This document shows, in pieces, positions 7,338-15,843 of a stretch of DNA of 18,042 nucleotides. Each line of letters starts with the position of its first letter. Position 1 is the first letter of the stretch. Both the position numbers and the translations under genes were made by a program. This DNA comes from Zelonia costaricensis (Eukaryota; Euglenozoa; Kinetoplastea; Trypanosomatida; Trypanosomatidae). The notes below the pieces were generated by a model that was given only the letters and a program-made list of their open reading frames with translations, was not told where the DNA came from and did no database searches. The DNA is taken from assembly GCA_030849075.1 (NCBI GenBank), contig JASAOO010003049.1, forward strand, positions 1,129 through 19,170, read 5' to 3'.

Positions 7338-9045
7338 ATGCGGTCTTTATTTTTGTGGTGGCCTCTGTTCTCTCGACCAGAGCTCCACGTTGATGAAAGG
7401 TGGGCCAATGACGTCCGCCGCGCGCAAAGGATGCCGCCGGTGGGGGGAACCAACAGCAGCGGCAGAGAGACGCGTGGGGTCGCGGAAAGGGGGGGGCACG
7501 GGCACACGACTGCTTCCGAGCGACTGAAGCGAGGGAAAACGGAGGAGCGAGCCGATAGGAAGTGCGGGCGGGTGGACAGTGCCACACGGCGTCTCTTTTT
7601 CTATCCGCCTTCTCTCTCCCCCCCAATCCCGCTCAGGTCTCCCTCACTCTATCGCACATTCGCTGTGAGGCTCCCCCCTACCCGCTTTCCGTGCATCGCG
7701 TCTCCGTGACACGTTGCACTCGTCCTTGCCGTCCCTTGCCCGTCGTCGCTGAAGGCGTCCCCCTCTCCCACACTCCGCCGCCGCACTAGGCCCGGTTTCC
7801 ACTCGAGTGGCCCCTTCTGCCCATTTCCGCAATTTGCGCTGCGCTTCCATTTCTTTGCGTCTTTTCTGTTGTTTCCTTCATGACTCGCTTTCCACGAGGT
7901 GTTCGCGCCTTGTGCGCCACACAGCTTCTCCCTCCTGTCTCGTTAGCCGCCAATGCAGCGTCGCACTTGTCGCGGTGGAGCGTGTCTGCGCGTTTGTCTG
8001 TGTAGGCCTCCTCATTTCCTTCCCTTCTGTCATTGATCTCCGCTCCCCTCCCCTTCTCCCGCCGCTGTGTCTGTTTTATCTTTGGTCTTTTGCTCGTTGC
8101 AGACGCACACACGCGCATCAAGCGAGGATGCTTCCCGTGAACTATTATTTCGCCCCCCCCCCTCCCTACTTTCAGCCCTTCACGTGGTCACTTCGTGCCA
8201 TGTGTTCTCTTCCGATCCACCTCGCCCAGAGTCGTCCCTCCCCTCCCCCCCCCACGCATTCACCGCCTGGTCTCTTCCACCCTGCGGCATAGATCACTGC
8301 TGTGGGAGCACTTCTGCATGGCGACACCGCCCCCTCCCTCCCCCTCTTGGCCGATCTCAAAACGTCTCGTCGTTGTCGGCGGGTTGGCGGCTGGAGTCGC
8401 CTTTGCCTTTGCCCGCTTCCTTCCCTTTCTCATCAGTGGACGGCGCTCCGTGTTGTGTGGTCGCACCGCGGAACGTGACGCACCGCGATGCAGGTGGTTG
8501 CACGCATGGTGGCGGGGGGGGGGAGTCAGCGCGCGCGAACGGCGCTTGTGGTCGCACGGCCGATCGCCAACAAGAAGCCGGCGCGCAGTCCACCTTTTCT
8601 CCTCTCCTTTTTTTTTCTTTCTTGGCTCTGTCTGTGCGCCGCTGTCCGCCTCACCCCCTCACCCCGTCCTCTCGCCCCTCCCGCTGTCTTGTTGTTGTTT
8701 TTGTTTTTGTTCGTTTGACATTGTTTCTTCTGTGTGCACTTTCGGTTTTCATTTTTTTATTTTGCCTTTGCGTGCTGTATGGCCTTGGCCGTGTGTGGGA
8801 GTGTGCGTGTGCACGTGTTCCTCTTCTTCCTTCGCTACGTTGTTTCTTTGCGTTTGGTGTCCAGTGCTCTACCGCGTACGAGTGCACGAGAGAGAGAGTA
8901 AAGAGGGACAGGGTAAAGACGAACAGCCGCCTGCAGCGCCTGACGAGACTGCAAGTGTTTCGCGAGAGAGCGCGAGGAGAGCAGCCATGTCGTTGGCAGG
9001 GAAAGAACATGGGGAAGTGGAAGTGGCAACGGGAGCAAGATGCGT
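7338..9045 (+). other. Intergenic region, no gene seen
   Basis: The + strand is pyrimidine-rich over most of the stretch. One candidate acceptor ends in CGCTCAG at about 7636, after a CT-rich tract. G-rich patches occur at about 7440-7500 and 8505-8525. The longest frame (8067-9089) opens with GTG and reads as low complexity. I see no domain on either strand. Confidence 0.55.
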
Positions 9046-9073
9046 GGGGGGAGGGGAGGGTAGGGGGTGAGGG
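9046..9073 (+). other. Potential G-quadruplex
   Basis: Five G runs (6, 4, 3, 5 and 3 G) are separated by spacers of 1-3 nt (A, A, TA, TGA). The pattern satisfies the usual G4 rule and lies on the + (transcript) strand, so it could fold in DNA or RNA. Confidence 0.6.
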
Positions 9074-9825
9074 ATTCATCGAGACGTGACCCCGCTCCCC
9101 GTTCTCTTTTTCTTGACCTTCCTATGCAGCTCCCCCTCCCCCCCCCGTCTCGCTTCGACCTCGTCGGTGCCTTGCAACGTGCGGCTCGCTCTCTCGTTCC
9201 GATTCACAAGGGCGCCATTGCCCTCCCCCCTCCCCCCACTCCCACACTTCCTAGCCGTGCCTGGTGCCGTTGAGTGAAAGGTGGAGCAGCTGCCGTCTTC
9301 TTTCTGCGCTTTGTGATCTCCCCTTTCTGCATCTGTGTGTGTGTGGCCGTGTTGCCTTCATGTACGCTGTTCGTTGCGTCGTTTCCCACCCTGTCGCCAC
9401 TCCGTCCCCCAATCGGACCGCCTCCCTTCCCCACCGCCGCGACGTCTTCTTCTTCCGTTCCTGCTTCCGAGTTGGCAGAATAGCCGCCTTGCCCCACCCC
9501 ATCGCACTTCTCCCAAGTTTCCCGCTTTTTTTTTCTTTTGTGTTTGTTAGCTGTGAGTACCGGTACTGGATGGGTCTTACAGTAACATCATGGGACTCTC
9601 TTTTCTTGATGCGGTTGTTCTCCGTCTTCTTGCACCCCACCTCACTTCTCCTCACCGACCCGCTTTTTGTCAGCCGGTGAGTTCCTTTTTTTTTTCTCGT
9701 AGGGCGCCACGATGTCCCTCTGCCACGCCGACTGGTGTTTGGCGTGGTGGCGCCGGTGTGTAAGTTGTGTCCCTTACTCGTTCGTCACTTTCTGGTCCGT
9801 TTTCTCGGCGGTGGTCAGCAGGAGC
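9074..9825 (+). other. Intergenic region with a candidate splice acceptor at 9129
   Basis: A short pyrimidine tract (CCGTTCTCTTTTTCTTGACC, then TTCCTATGCAG, with the AG at 9128-9129) resembles a trans-splice acceptor. No convincing ORF follows. The ATG frame 9712-10236 is hydrophobic only because of T- and GT-rich DNA and has no recognisable domain. Confidence 0.45.
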
Positions 9826-9852
9826 ACCCGGCACGTGAAGCACGTGCCGGGT
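9826..9852 (+). other. Perfect 12-bp hairpin with 3-nt loop
   Basis: ACCCGGCACGTG (9826-9837), loop AAG, then the exact reverse complement CACGTGCCGGGT (9841-9852). Each arm holds a CACGTG palindrome. The stem is GC-rich and would be very stable in RNA. There is no U run after it, and terminators of the bacterial type are not expected here, so the role is unknown. Confidence 0.8.
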
Positions 9853-10917
9853 ACCTCACTGGTGGTGGTGCGTGTGTGGTTGTTATTGTTTTCTCAGCTG
9901 TGCGTGTGTGTGTGTGTGTGTGCGACTGCTCCAGACGGTGCCCGCGTGGCTGGCGGGTGCGGGCAACATATGATTTTCACTCTTCCTCTCGCATCTCCGC
10001 GTTTCCTCCTGTGCTTTCTCCTTTTTTTTTTGTTTGCGCTAGTCGGAAGCGACGGCGGCGCTGGCGTGCACTGGACGGTGATCGTCCAGCGTGTGTGCGG
10101 GTGCAGTGAGCGTGCTCGTGCTCGCGCGCGTGTACGTGTGAGCGGCCAACGCGCGTGGTTTTCACAGCTGCGGTCCCTCAGTATTCTTTTTCCGTGTTTA
10201 TGTGTGCGTGTGTGTGTGCGCGCACGTCTGCGTTGATGGACACATCGGACGGGAGCTCACACTGCGTGTCATGAGTGGCAGGGAATCGCGCGACAGGCAC
10301 ACACGTATCTGCGAGGGTGGGGGTGTGCGCTTATAAAAAACGAATGTCACCGCCTGCCCCTCCGCCCTCCGCGTTAACCATCTCTGAAACCCCCGCCCCC
10401 TCCCCCCTTCCCATCAGCCCGTCTCTGCGCAAGGGAGCTAGTTTGGCTTGCAAACCTGGAGCGGACGCTGTGAGACGGGCCAGGGGGCGCTGCAACAACA
10501 ATGACGATGCGTGTGTGTGTAGCCCGTGCGACAGTGTTGGTGTCTGGCGCCGCCAGAAGGCCTGTTTGCGTTTCCTCCGTTTTCTCATAGCGACGCGTGT
10601 GCCACTCCTGGTTTTGCCTCCCTCCCCCTCCCCCTCCTTCTCCGTCCCGGCAGCCTCACCACGTCTCGCGTGCTGTCCGTGTCGAGCATCGCGTCTGTGT
10701 CCCGACTCGTACGGCCTCGGACTCCTCGTCCACCGCCGAGGATCAGTGTGCCCCCGCTCGCGTGTTCCTCCGACCCCCCATCCACCCCTCCACTTCTTTC
10801 TTCACTGTTTTGTGTACTCCTTCCTGAACCCTATTCCCGTCCCCACCCACCCACCCCCCGTCTTGATCGCTTGATTTGCCTTCGTTGTTGTTTCGGTTTC
10901 AAGTCTTATGCGGGCAC
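9853..10917 (+). other. Intergenic region, no gene seen
   Basis: A (GT)n run lies at 9904-9922, GT-rich DNA at about 10195-10230, and C-rich tracts at about 10385-10410 and 10620-10640. A less biased island lies at about 10240-10540. Frames here (10275-10874, and 10526-11686 starting with GTG) are low-complexity Pro/Ser/Arg/Cys and are not accepted as genes. Confidence 0.5.
9904..9922 (+). repeat. (GT)n microsatellite
   Basis: Uninterrupted GT run of 19 bases. Confidence 0.9.
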
Positions 10918-11360
10918 ACCAATGACGCACGTATACGCAGGCGCATGCAGCGGTACGCAGAACTCAAAACAGAAAACAGCTTTTTTTTGTAAAAGGGAAG
11001 AGGCGCCAACCAGGCGACGCACCGACGACCCACGGTGGCCGCAAAGCGCGCGGACTCGGGGAGTGCCGACTCGCGGCACCGCACTGCATCGTGCGTGTGT
11101 GTGTGTGTGTGTTTGCGCTTATGTGGCAATGTGCACTGCGCCAACGAGGTCGTGCGTGACACGCGCGAAGGAGGCAGCCGGGCGTCTACGCGTCAACACG
11201 GGGGCAACCTCACCCCTCTCCACACTTCGCAACATGCGCTGGTGCGTGCGGGTGCACCCGGGTTCAGAGAAATGTGGAGAGCCTGGCAGCAAAGACGTGC
11301 TTGCGATGAGCTTGACCGCGCACTGGCGAAGTCGACACTTGCAACCCGGCTCGCTGGGTG
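10918..11360 (+). other. Balanced-composition island, possible degenerate retroposon
   Basis: Unlike the pyrimidine-rich surroundings, this stretch has even base use, a short A-rich patch (about 10964-11000), a (GT)n insert at 11095-11112 and no coding frame. Leishmania UTRs commonly hold extinct SIDER retroposons of about 550 bp, which would look like this. I see no diagnostic signature, so this is a weak suggestion based on composition. Confidence 0.2.
11095..11112 (+). repeat. (GT)n microsatellite
   Basis: Nine uninterrupted GT dinucleotides. Confidence 0.9.
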
Positions 11361-11880
11361 CTGCGTGCATCGTCACCTTTGGCTCCCACCCCCTCCCCCC
11401 ACAACTCTCTTGTACACTACTCCTCTGCTGCTTCCCGCTTCATGGCGGGTGCTCCGCATTTCGCCATGCACACCTCGAGACCCCCGCACGACCACAATAT
11501 CCACCCCCTCACCCCCCGCCCCGCCTCCCTCTCCGCGCACATCGACCAGCCACTCCTTCCGGCTGGCCACTTTTTCCACTTCACGGCCGTACGTTGCACC
11601 GTCAAGCGCGTCCCAGCGCTGTTGGCGCATCACAAGTCGAGGCGCCAACCCGAGCACACCCCCGTACGCCCTCCGCAATCACGTAGCGGCGTCCTCCGTT
11701 TTGTCATCGCTTTTTTTGTGTTCCCCTCCCTTGCCCCCCCCCTTTGCGTGGCCAACGCCCTGCCGGCTACTCGGTCAAAACTAACACACGCACGCGCGGT
11801 TGAGGACTTCACATTCACCGCGCTTCGCCTTTCCAGCGTCGCCCGCACCGCCCCTCCCTCCCAATCCGCACAGGCCTGCC
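11361..11880 (+). other. Intergenic region upstream of the third gene, no gene seen
   Basis: Mostly C- and T-rich DNA, including tracts at about 11385-11435 and 11715-11745 that could act as additional polypyrimidine tracts. Frames across it (for example 11358-12041) are Pro/His/Ser low complexity. The frame of the third gene is open back to a TTG at 11800 but has no ATG there. Confidence 0.5.
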
Positions 11881-11924
11881 GTCCCCCCCCCTCCCTCTCT
11901 CACTTCGACCCCGTCGTGCGCCAG
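11881..11924 (+). promoter_or_regulatory. Candidate spliced-leader acceptor of the third PSA-like gene
   Basis: A tract of C and CT (about 11883-11902) is followed by GTGCGCCAG with the AG at 11923-11924. A second AG lies at 11933-11934. Trans-splicing here would give a 5' UTR of about 110-120 nt before the ATG at 12046, and would exclude the TTG-initiated upstream extension. Confidence 0.5.
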
Positions 11925-12038
11925 TCTTTATCAGTGTCGCACCCTTCACAGCAGCACAGCGTGCCGCGGCACTGTGGAGCCTCACTCTACACCGGTACCC
12001 CATCACACGCACACGTCCACATTGGCACTCTCTGCCTT

Positions 12039-12212
12039 TGATTCGATGGCCGCCCCGCATCTGCCGCGGTCGTCCGCCCGACGGGGCCACCGCGTGTGGC
12101 TGCTCACGGCGGGCTTCGCGCTGTGCGTCGCGGCAACGGTGGCGCTGGGCCAGACCACCTCGTGCGAGGCCGCCACTCGCGTCTTCACGGTGTCGCAGCA
12201 GGAAAACACGGC
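12039..12212 (+). repeat. Signal-peptide block shared with the second gene (copy 2)
   Basis: Counterpart of 3596-3769. It begins seven bases before the ATG and covers the signal peptide and the start of the N-cap. The six differences within the first 167 coding bases lie in the second half of the block. Confidence 0.85.
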
Positions 12213-14706
12213 CGCCTTCCTCTCCTCGTTGCTGGGCGGCATGGGCCTGTCGACGGCGTGGCTCAACACAATGTTCTGCTGCAACCCCTACGTGTCCTGC
12301 ACCGTCGCCGGCGCCGCGCTGCGCGTCGCCGAGACGGTGATCGATGATGTGATGCCCGAAATCCCCGACGGCGTGGTGGCGTCAGAGGTGGTCGTGACAG
12401 TCATCGACTGCAGCTTCAGCGGTGTCACTGGTCCTCTTCCGGTGAGCTGGGCGTCGCTGTCGTCGCTGCAGGTGGTGAATTTTCAAAACGCCACTGTCTC
12501 GGGCACCCTTCCACTGCAGTGGAGCGCCATGGCCTCCGTGTACAAGATCGACCTGAGCAACAACGGCCTCTTCGGTGCGCTTCCAACCGCGTGGTCCCGC
12601 CTGTCAAATCTGATGCTGCTGGACCTCTCCGACAACCAGCTGACCGGGACGGTGCCTGCGGCGTGGAGCTCGCTGTTGCAGCTCGAGACGCTGTCTTTGA
12701 CGGGCAACGCCCTGTACGGCACGTTGCCGTCGTCGTGGGATACGCTGGTGGCGCTCAAGTTCTTGGGCTTGGGCGGAATCCCCGCGTACGGCTTCGAGGG
12801 CACGCTGCCGAATTCGTGGGGCTCGATGCGAAGCCTGAAGTCTCTGCTGCTGGCGAACAACAAGCTGACCGGCGCCATCCCCGCGTCGTGGGGGGAGCTG
12901 ATGATGCTCAGCTGGGTGGCACTCACCAACAATCAACTCTGCGGGTGTCTGCCGCCGCGGTGGAAGAGCACGGCGTGGATGACCGTCGCCGTGGACCCAT
13001 CGGTGAGTGCGGCGGACTGCGCGACGGCGAACCAGTGCGCGGCGCCCCCGTCGCCGAGCAGCAGCGGCAGCAGTAGCAGCGATGCCGACATGGACACGTG
13101 CCACTCGGCGGTGCGGTACTACACGGCAGCCCAGGTGGAACAGACGCGTCGCTTTCTCGACGCGTTTCCGGTGTCGCTGCCTGCCCTGCAGCTCGTGTGG
13201 GCGTGCCCGAACTTCTGCGTGCGGCCGTATGTGGTGTGCGACTCCGAGGGCGTCGCCGTGGACACGACTGGCGTGCCCATGAGCGGCAGTCTCCCCGATG
13301 TGCCGGCCGGCGTGGACGGCGCGGAGGTGGTGGTGACGTCGCTCCGCATGGGCGGCGACTTCGACCTGGCAGGGTCGCTGCCCGCCGCGTGGGGCTCCCT
13401 CACACGCATGCAAGAGCTGAGACTGCGGACGGCCTCCGCTGACGGCACGCTGCCAGAGGCGTGGGCCAGCATGTCGGCACTGCGAGTTCTCGAGGTGAGC
13501 GACGCCTTCGTTGATGGTGTGTTGCCGGAAGCGTGGGGCAGCATGTCGGGTCTGAGGGTGCTCAATCTCAGCAGCGGTTTCCTGACGGGCACCATTCCGG
13601 CCGCGTGGGGTGGAATGGCTGCGCTGCAGGAGCTGCACCTCGGCTCCAATGTCCTTGTTGCGCCGCTGCCAGACGAGCTTGGGCAGCTGTCCAAGCTCGA
13701 GGTGCTCGACCTCCGGCAGAGCGCGCTCGGCACCACGCTTCCCGAGATGCTGGGCAACCTCAAGAACCTGCGCACCTTGCTCCTGGATAACAACGCCCTG
13801 CGGGGCCCCGTTCCTGCTGCGTACGCAGGCCTGGAGAACCTCACGCACGTCACGCTGCAGCGCAACACGCTGTGTGGCTGCCTGCCCGAGGCGTGGATGG
13901 CGCGATACAACGTGACACTCTTCATCACCGCCGACGCCTCTGTCCTCTCTCCGGAGTGCGGCACCACGTACGGCTGCAACCGGGGCGGCAGTACAAGCTC
14001 CAGCAGCGCGGGTCCCAGCACGAGCTCCAGCGGCAGCAGCAGCAGCATGGACCTCAGCAGCAGTAGCAGTACGCCAGATGAGTGCCACGCTCCGGTTCCC
14101 TTCTTCAACGAGACCGAGGTGGCAAACAGCCGGATGTTCCTGGACAGGTTCACGTGCAGCTCCGTCACCACCTGTGGTGACTCAGCGTGCCCGAACTTCT
14201 GCGTGCGCGTTGGTGTGACGTGCGACGCGGGTGGCATCTCCTTGAACCTGACACAGATGGGTGCTTCTGGTGCGTTGCCGCCTGTGCCTGCGGACTGCAA
14301 CCCGGCAGACGTGAAGGTGACGTCGATTGTGGCTGGTGAGAGCGCCGACGCCGTCACACTGGAGGGCTCGCTGCCGGACAACTGGGGCGGGCTCACCACT
14401 CTCGGGCGACTGGAGCTGCCGCACACGGGACTCAGCGGCACGCTGCCGGCGGCCTGGGCTGGTATGCGCTCTCTGACGGTCATCAACCTCGCCTTCAACG
14501 CCTTGTCGGGCCCACTGCCGGACGAGTGGCAGAGCATGGCCTCCCTCACCTGGGTGGGCCTCAACGACAACCACCTCAGCGGGTCGTTTCCCTACTCGTG
14601 GTCCAACATACAGACGTTGACGCACCTCGATCTTGCCAACAACAACTTGACGGGCACCCTTGACAACTTGAGCCTCTTCTTTAGCCGCGCCTTTGTGCGC
14701 CACTGA
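12046..14706 (+). CDS. PSA/GP46-family LRR surface antigen-like protein, three LRR modules
   Basis: 886 residues. The ATG at 12046 is chosen by match to the second gene and because it opens the signal peptide (about 1-35); the upstream open frame has no ATG. Module 1 (36-331) has N-cap C40/C78/C79/C85, seven LRRs and end cap C299/C301/C325/C331. A short PSSS linker (about 334-351) leads to module 2 (352-644), with N-cap C352/C387/C391/C398, seven LRRs (the last three lack Trp, like plant-type LRRs) and end cap C610/C612/C638/C644. A Ser-rich linker (about 646-679) leads to module 3 (680-886), with N-cap C680/C715/C719/C726 plus an extra nearby Cys pair, four LRRs, and a short tail ending SRAFVRH. 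It is probably secreted or cell-surface and acts in host or self contact, by family knowledge. There is no GPI signal or membrane segment. Its last bead matches that of the first gene. The frame is intact and looks functional. Confidence 0.9.
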   Translation: MAAPHLPRSSARRGHRVWLLTAGFALCVAATVALGQTTSCEAATRVFTVSQQENTAAFLSSLLGGMGLSTAWLNTMFCCNPYVSCTVAGAALRVAETVIDDVMPEIPDGVVASEVVVTVIDCSFSGVTGPLPVSWASLSSLQVVNFQNATVSGTLPLQWSAMASVYKIDLSNNGLFGALPTAWSRLSNLMLLDLSDNQLTGTVPAAWSSLLQLETLSLTGNALYGTLPSSWDTLVALKFLGLGGIPAYGFEGTLPNSWGSMRSLKSLLLANNKLTGAIPASWGELMMLSWVALTNNQLCGCLPPRWKSTAWMTVAVDPSVSAADCATANQCAAPPSPSSSGSSSSDADMDTCHSAVRYYTAAQVEQTRRFLDAFPVSLPALQLVWACPNFCVRPYVVCDSEGVAVDTTGVPMSGSLPDVPAGVDGAEVVVTSLRMGGDFDLAGSLPAAWGSLTRMQELRLRTASADGTLPEAWASMSALRVLEVSDAFVDGVLPEAWGSMSGLRVLNLSSGFLTGTIPAAWGGMAALQELHLGSNVLVAPLPDELGQLSKLEVLDLRQSALGTTLPEMLGNLKNLRTLLLDNNALRGPVPAAYAGLENLTHVTLQRNTLCGCLPEAWMARYNVTLFITADASVLSPECGTTYGCNRGGSTSSSSAGPSTSSSGSSSSMDLSSSSSTPDECHAPVPFFNETEVANSRMFLDRFTCSSVTTCGDSACPNFCVRVGVTCDAGGISLNLTQMGASGALPPVPADCNPADVKVTSIVAGESADAVTLEGSLPDNWGGLTTLGRLELPHTGLSGTLPAAWAGMRSLTVINLAFNALSGPLPDEWQSMASLTWVGLNDNHLSGSFPYSWSNIQTLTHLDLANNNLTGTLDNLSLFFSRAFVRH
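13045..13098 (+). repeat. Short Ser-rich linker 1 of the third gene
   Basis: Codons for PPSPSSSGSSSSDADMD link the end cap of module 1 to the first Cys of module 2. Serine is mostly AGC/AGT. It is much shorter than the linker of the second gene. Confidence 0.75.
13981..14082 (+). repeat. Ser-rich linker 2 of the third gene
   Basis: About 34 codons rich in AGC/AGT serine (GGSTSSSSAGPSTSSSGSSS and on) join module 2 to module 3. Thr, Pro and Met/Asp-Leu interruptions suggest an older, decayed repeat rather than a recently expanded one. Confidence 0.75.
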
Positions 14707-15057
14707 CGCCGTGGCAGCTTGAACGCGCAGTGCCCACCGTGCCACGTCGCGGCGGACGCCCTCGCTCGACGAGCACCGCCTCCTCCCCCTCCCTTCTCCT
14801 ACTTCTTCCTCCTCGCGTCCGTCCGCTTCTCTTTGGCTTTCTTTTTTTTTTCTTTTCGCTGTGCGTCTCCAGGTCGATGTGCTCGACTTCCCGTGAAAGA
14901 AGTACGCAGATGATGAGGGACCCTGGACGAGTTCGCTCCCTCCTCGACCTCCCCCCTTCCCCACGCCCGGCTTACTCACTCTCCCTCACACCTCGGCCTC
15001 TCCAGCGCCGCCTATCCTCGACGTGACGCGAGGCCAACACCGAAGTGGAGTGAAGGT

Positions 15058-15084
15058 GGGGAGGGGGGATGGGGGAGGCTGGGG
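15058..15084 (+). other. Potential G-quadruplex
   Basis: G runs of 4, 6, 5 and 4 with spacers A, AT and AGGCT on the + strand. Confidence 0.6.
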
Positions 15085-15618
15085 TAGACACGTGGCCTGG
15101 TGCACCGTGAAGGTCTCGTTCTCCACTCTCGCACTCCCGCTCTTTCCGCCACGACACGTGTCGCTCGCAGCTATTCACTTTGCTGAGCGGCTTTCGACTC
15201 CTCGCCTGCCTTTTCCGTCTCTGTTCTGTCTTTCTCCTCCCTCCCTTCCTCCTGATCGCGTCATCTCCCCATTTTTCATGTGCCGGCGTGTGTGGCCCAT
15301 GGATCCACTCAAGTGAGTGTGCTACTCCTCCTGTCTTCACCACCCCCCCCCCCTACTCTCCCTGACCTCCCTCCTCAGCTCCACTTTTGTTTTCTTGAGC
15401 TGAGCTCTCCCTCCCTCCCCTTCCTTCTCCCTCTGACTCCCCTCCCCCTCTCACTTCGGCACGGCAACCGCCACACAAGCGCGCACGAACGAGCCTGCGC
15501 GCGTCCCTCATGTGCGTCGTTCCTTCACGCCTCTCGCCTCACGTGTGTTTTGGCCTACTCCTCATGGTGCTCCTCCGCCACGGTGGGGGCGACTGCGTGT
15601 GCGCACCGACGTGGTGGT

Positions 15619-15643
15619 GGGGGTGGGGGGAGCGGGACGAGGG
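15619..15643 (+). other. Potential G-quadruplex
   Basis: G runs of 5, 6, 3 and 3 with spacers T, AGC and ACGA on the + strand, preceded by GTGGTGGT. Confidence 0.55.
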
Positions 15644-15752
15644 CGGCTCTTCTTCCCCTGTAAGGACAGCAATGTCAGCAAACGGGGAAAAGGCGAAACT
15701 GTGTAGCGCCGATAATGGACGCGGAGGCTGTAGGACGCCACCTCACCAGCTG

Positions 15753-15776
15753 AGCCCCACACCAAGGTGTGGGGCT
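15753..15776 (+). other. Perfect 11-bp hairpin with 2-nt loop, possible retroposon signature
   Basis: AGCCCCACACC (15753-15763), AA, then the exact reverse complement GGTGTGGGGCT (15766-15776). It sits in a balanced-composition island (about 15660-15790). A GCC-ACC…GGT-GGC hairpin near the 5' end is a feature I associate with trypanosomatid retroposons of the ingi/L1Tc/SIDER clade, so this may mark an extinct SIDER. An A-rich patch at 16323-16340 would fit its tail. The hairpin is certain; the identity is a guess. Confidence 0.35.
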
Positions 15777-15843
15777 GCACGTTGTGTGTGCCCGCCCTCT
15801 TACCTCTCCTTCTAGCCATTGACGTCGTGTGTGGACTTGTGCA

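Larger units (their letters stand above)
14707..15752 (+). other. Intergenic / probable 3' UTR of the third gene, no gene seen
   Basis: A long pyrimidine tract (14773-14863) ends in GTCTCCAG with the AG at 14871-14872, only about 165 nt after the stop. Further CT tracts lie at about 15230-15275 and 15335-15470. A 12-bp palindrome CGACACGTGTCG lies at 15152-15163. Frames here are Pro/Ser/Arg low complexity. Two G-quadruplex motifs are listed separately. Confidence 0.55.

Noticed and set aside
6848..7393. Hydrophobic 181-codon frame resembling a membrane protein
   Set aside because: The Phe runs come from poly-T tracts and the Val/Cys runs from (GT)n. Hydrophobicity here is an artefact of base composition.
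8067..9089. 340-codon + strand frame in the long intergenic gap
   Set aside because: It starts at GTG and reads as low-complexity Ser/Pro/Phe/Arg with runs from T- and GT-rich DNA. It has no recognisable domain.
9712..10236. 174-codon ATG frame with hydrophobic segments
   Set aside because: Same artefact of T- and GT-rich DNA. It also contains the perfect hairpin, and no conserved motif is seen.
10324..10340. TATA-like TTATAAAAAAC
   Set aside because: Trypanosomatid protein genes are transcribed polycistronically without TATA promoters, and nothing else supports a promoter here.
10526..11686. 386-codon + strand frame upstream of the third gene
   Set aside because: It starts at GTG, crosses a GT microsatellite that gives Val/Cys alternation, and shows no domain.
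11800..12045. 82-codon N-terminal extension of the third gene
   Set aside because: It begins with TTG, not ATG, is Pro/Ser/His low complexity, crosses a candidate splice acceptor, and would bury the signal peptide that the second gene starts with.
13119..14570. Long antisense frame (483 codons), and another at 12604-14088 (494 codons)
   Set aside because: They lie opposite the third PSA-like gene and reflect its GC-rich codon pattern. They have no domain, and their composition is Arg/Ala/His or Ser/Leu shadow coding.
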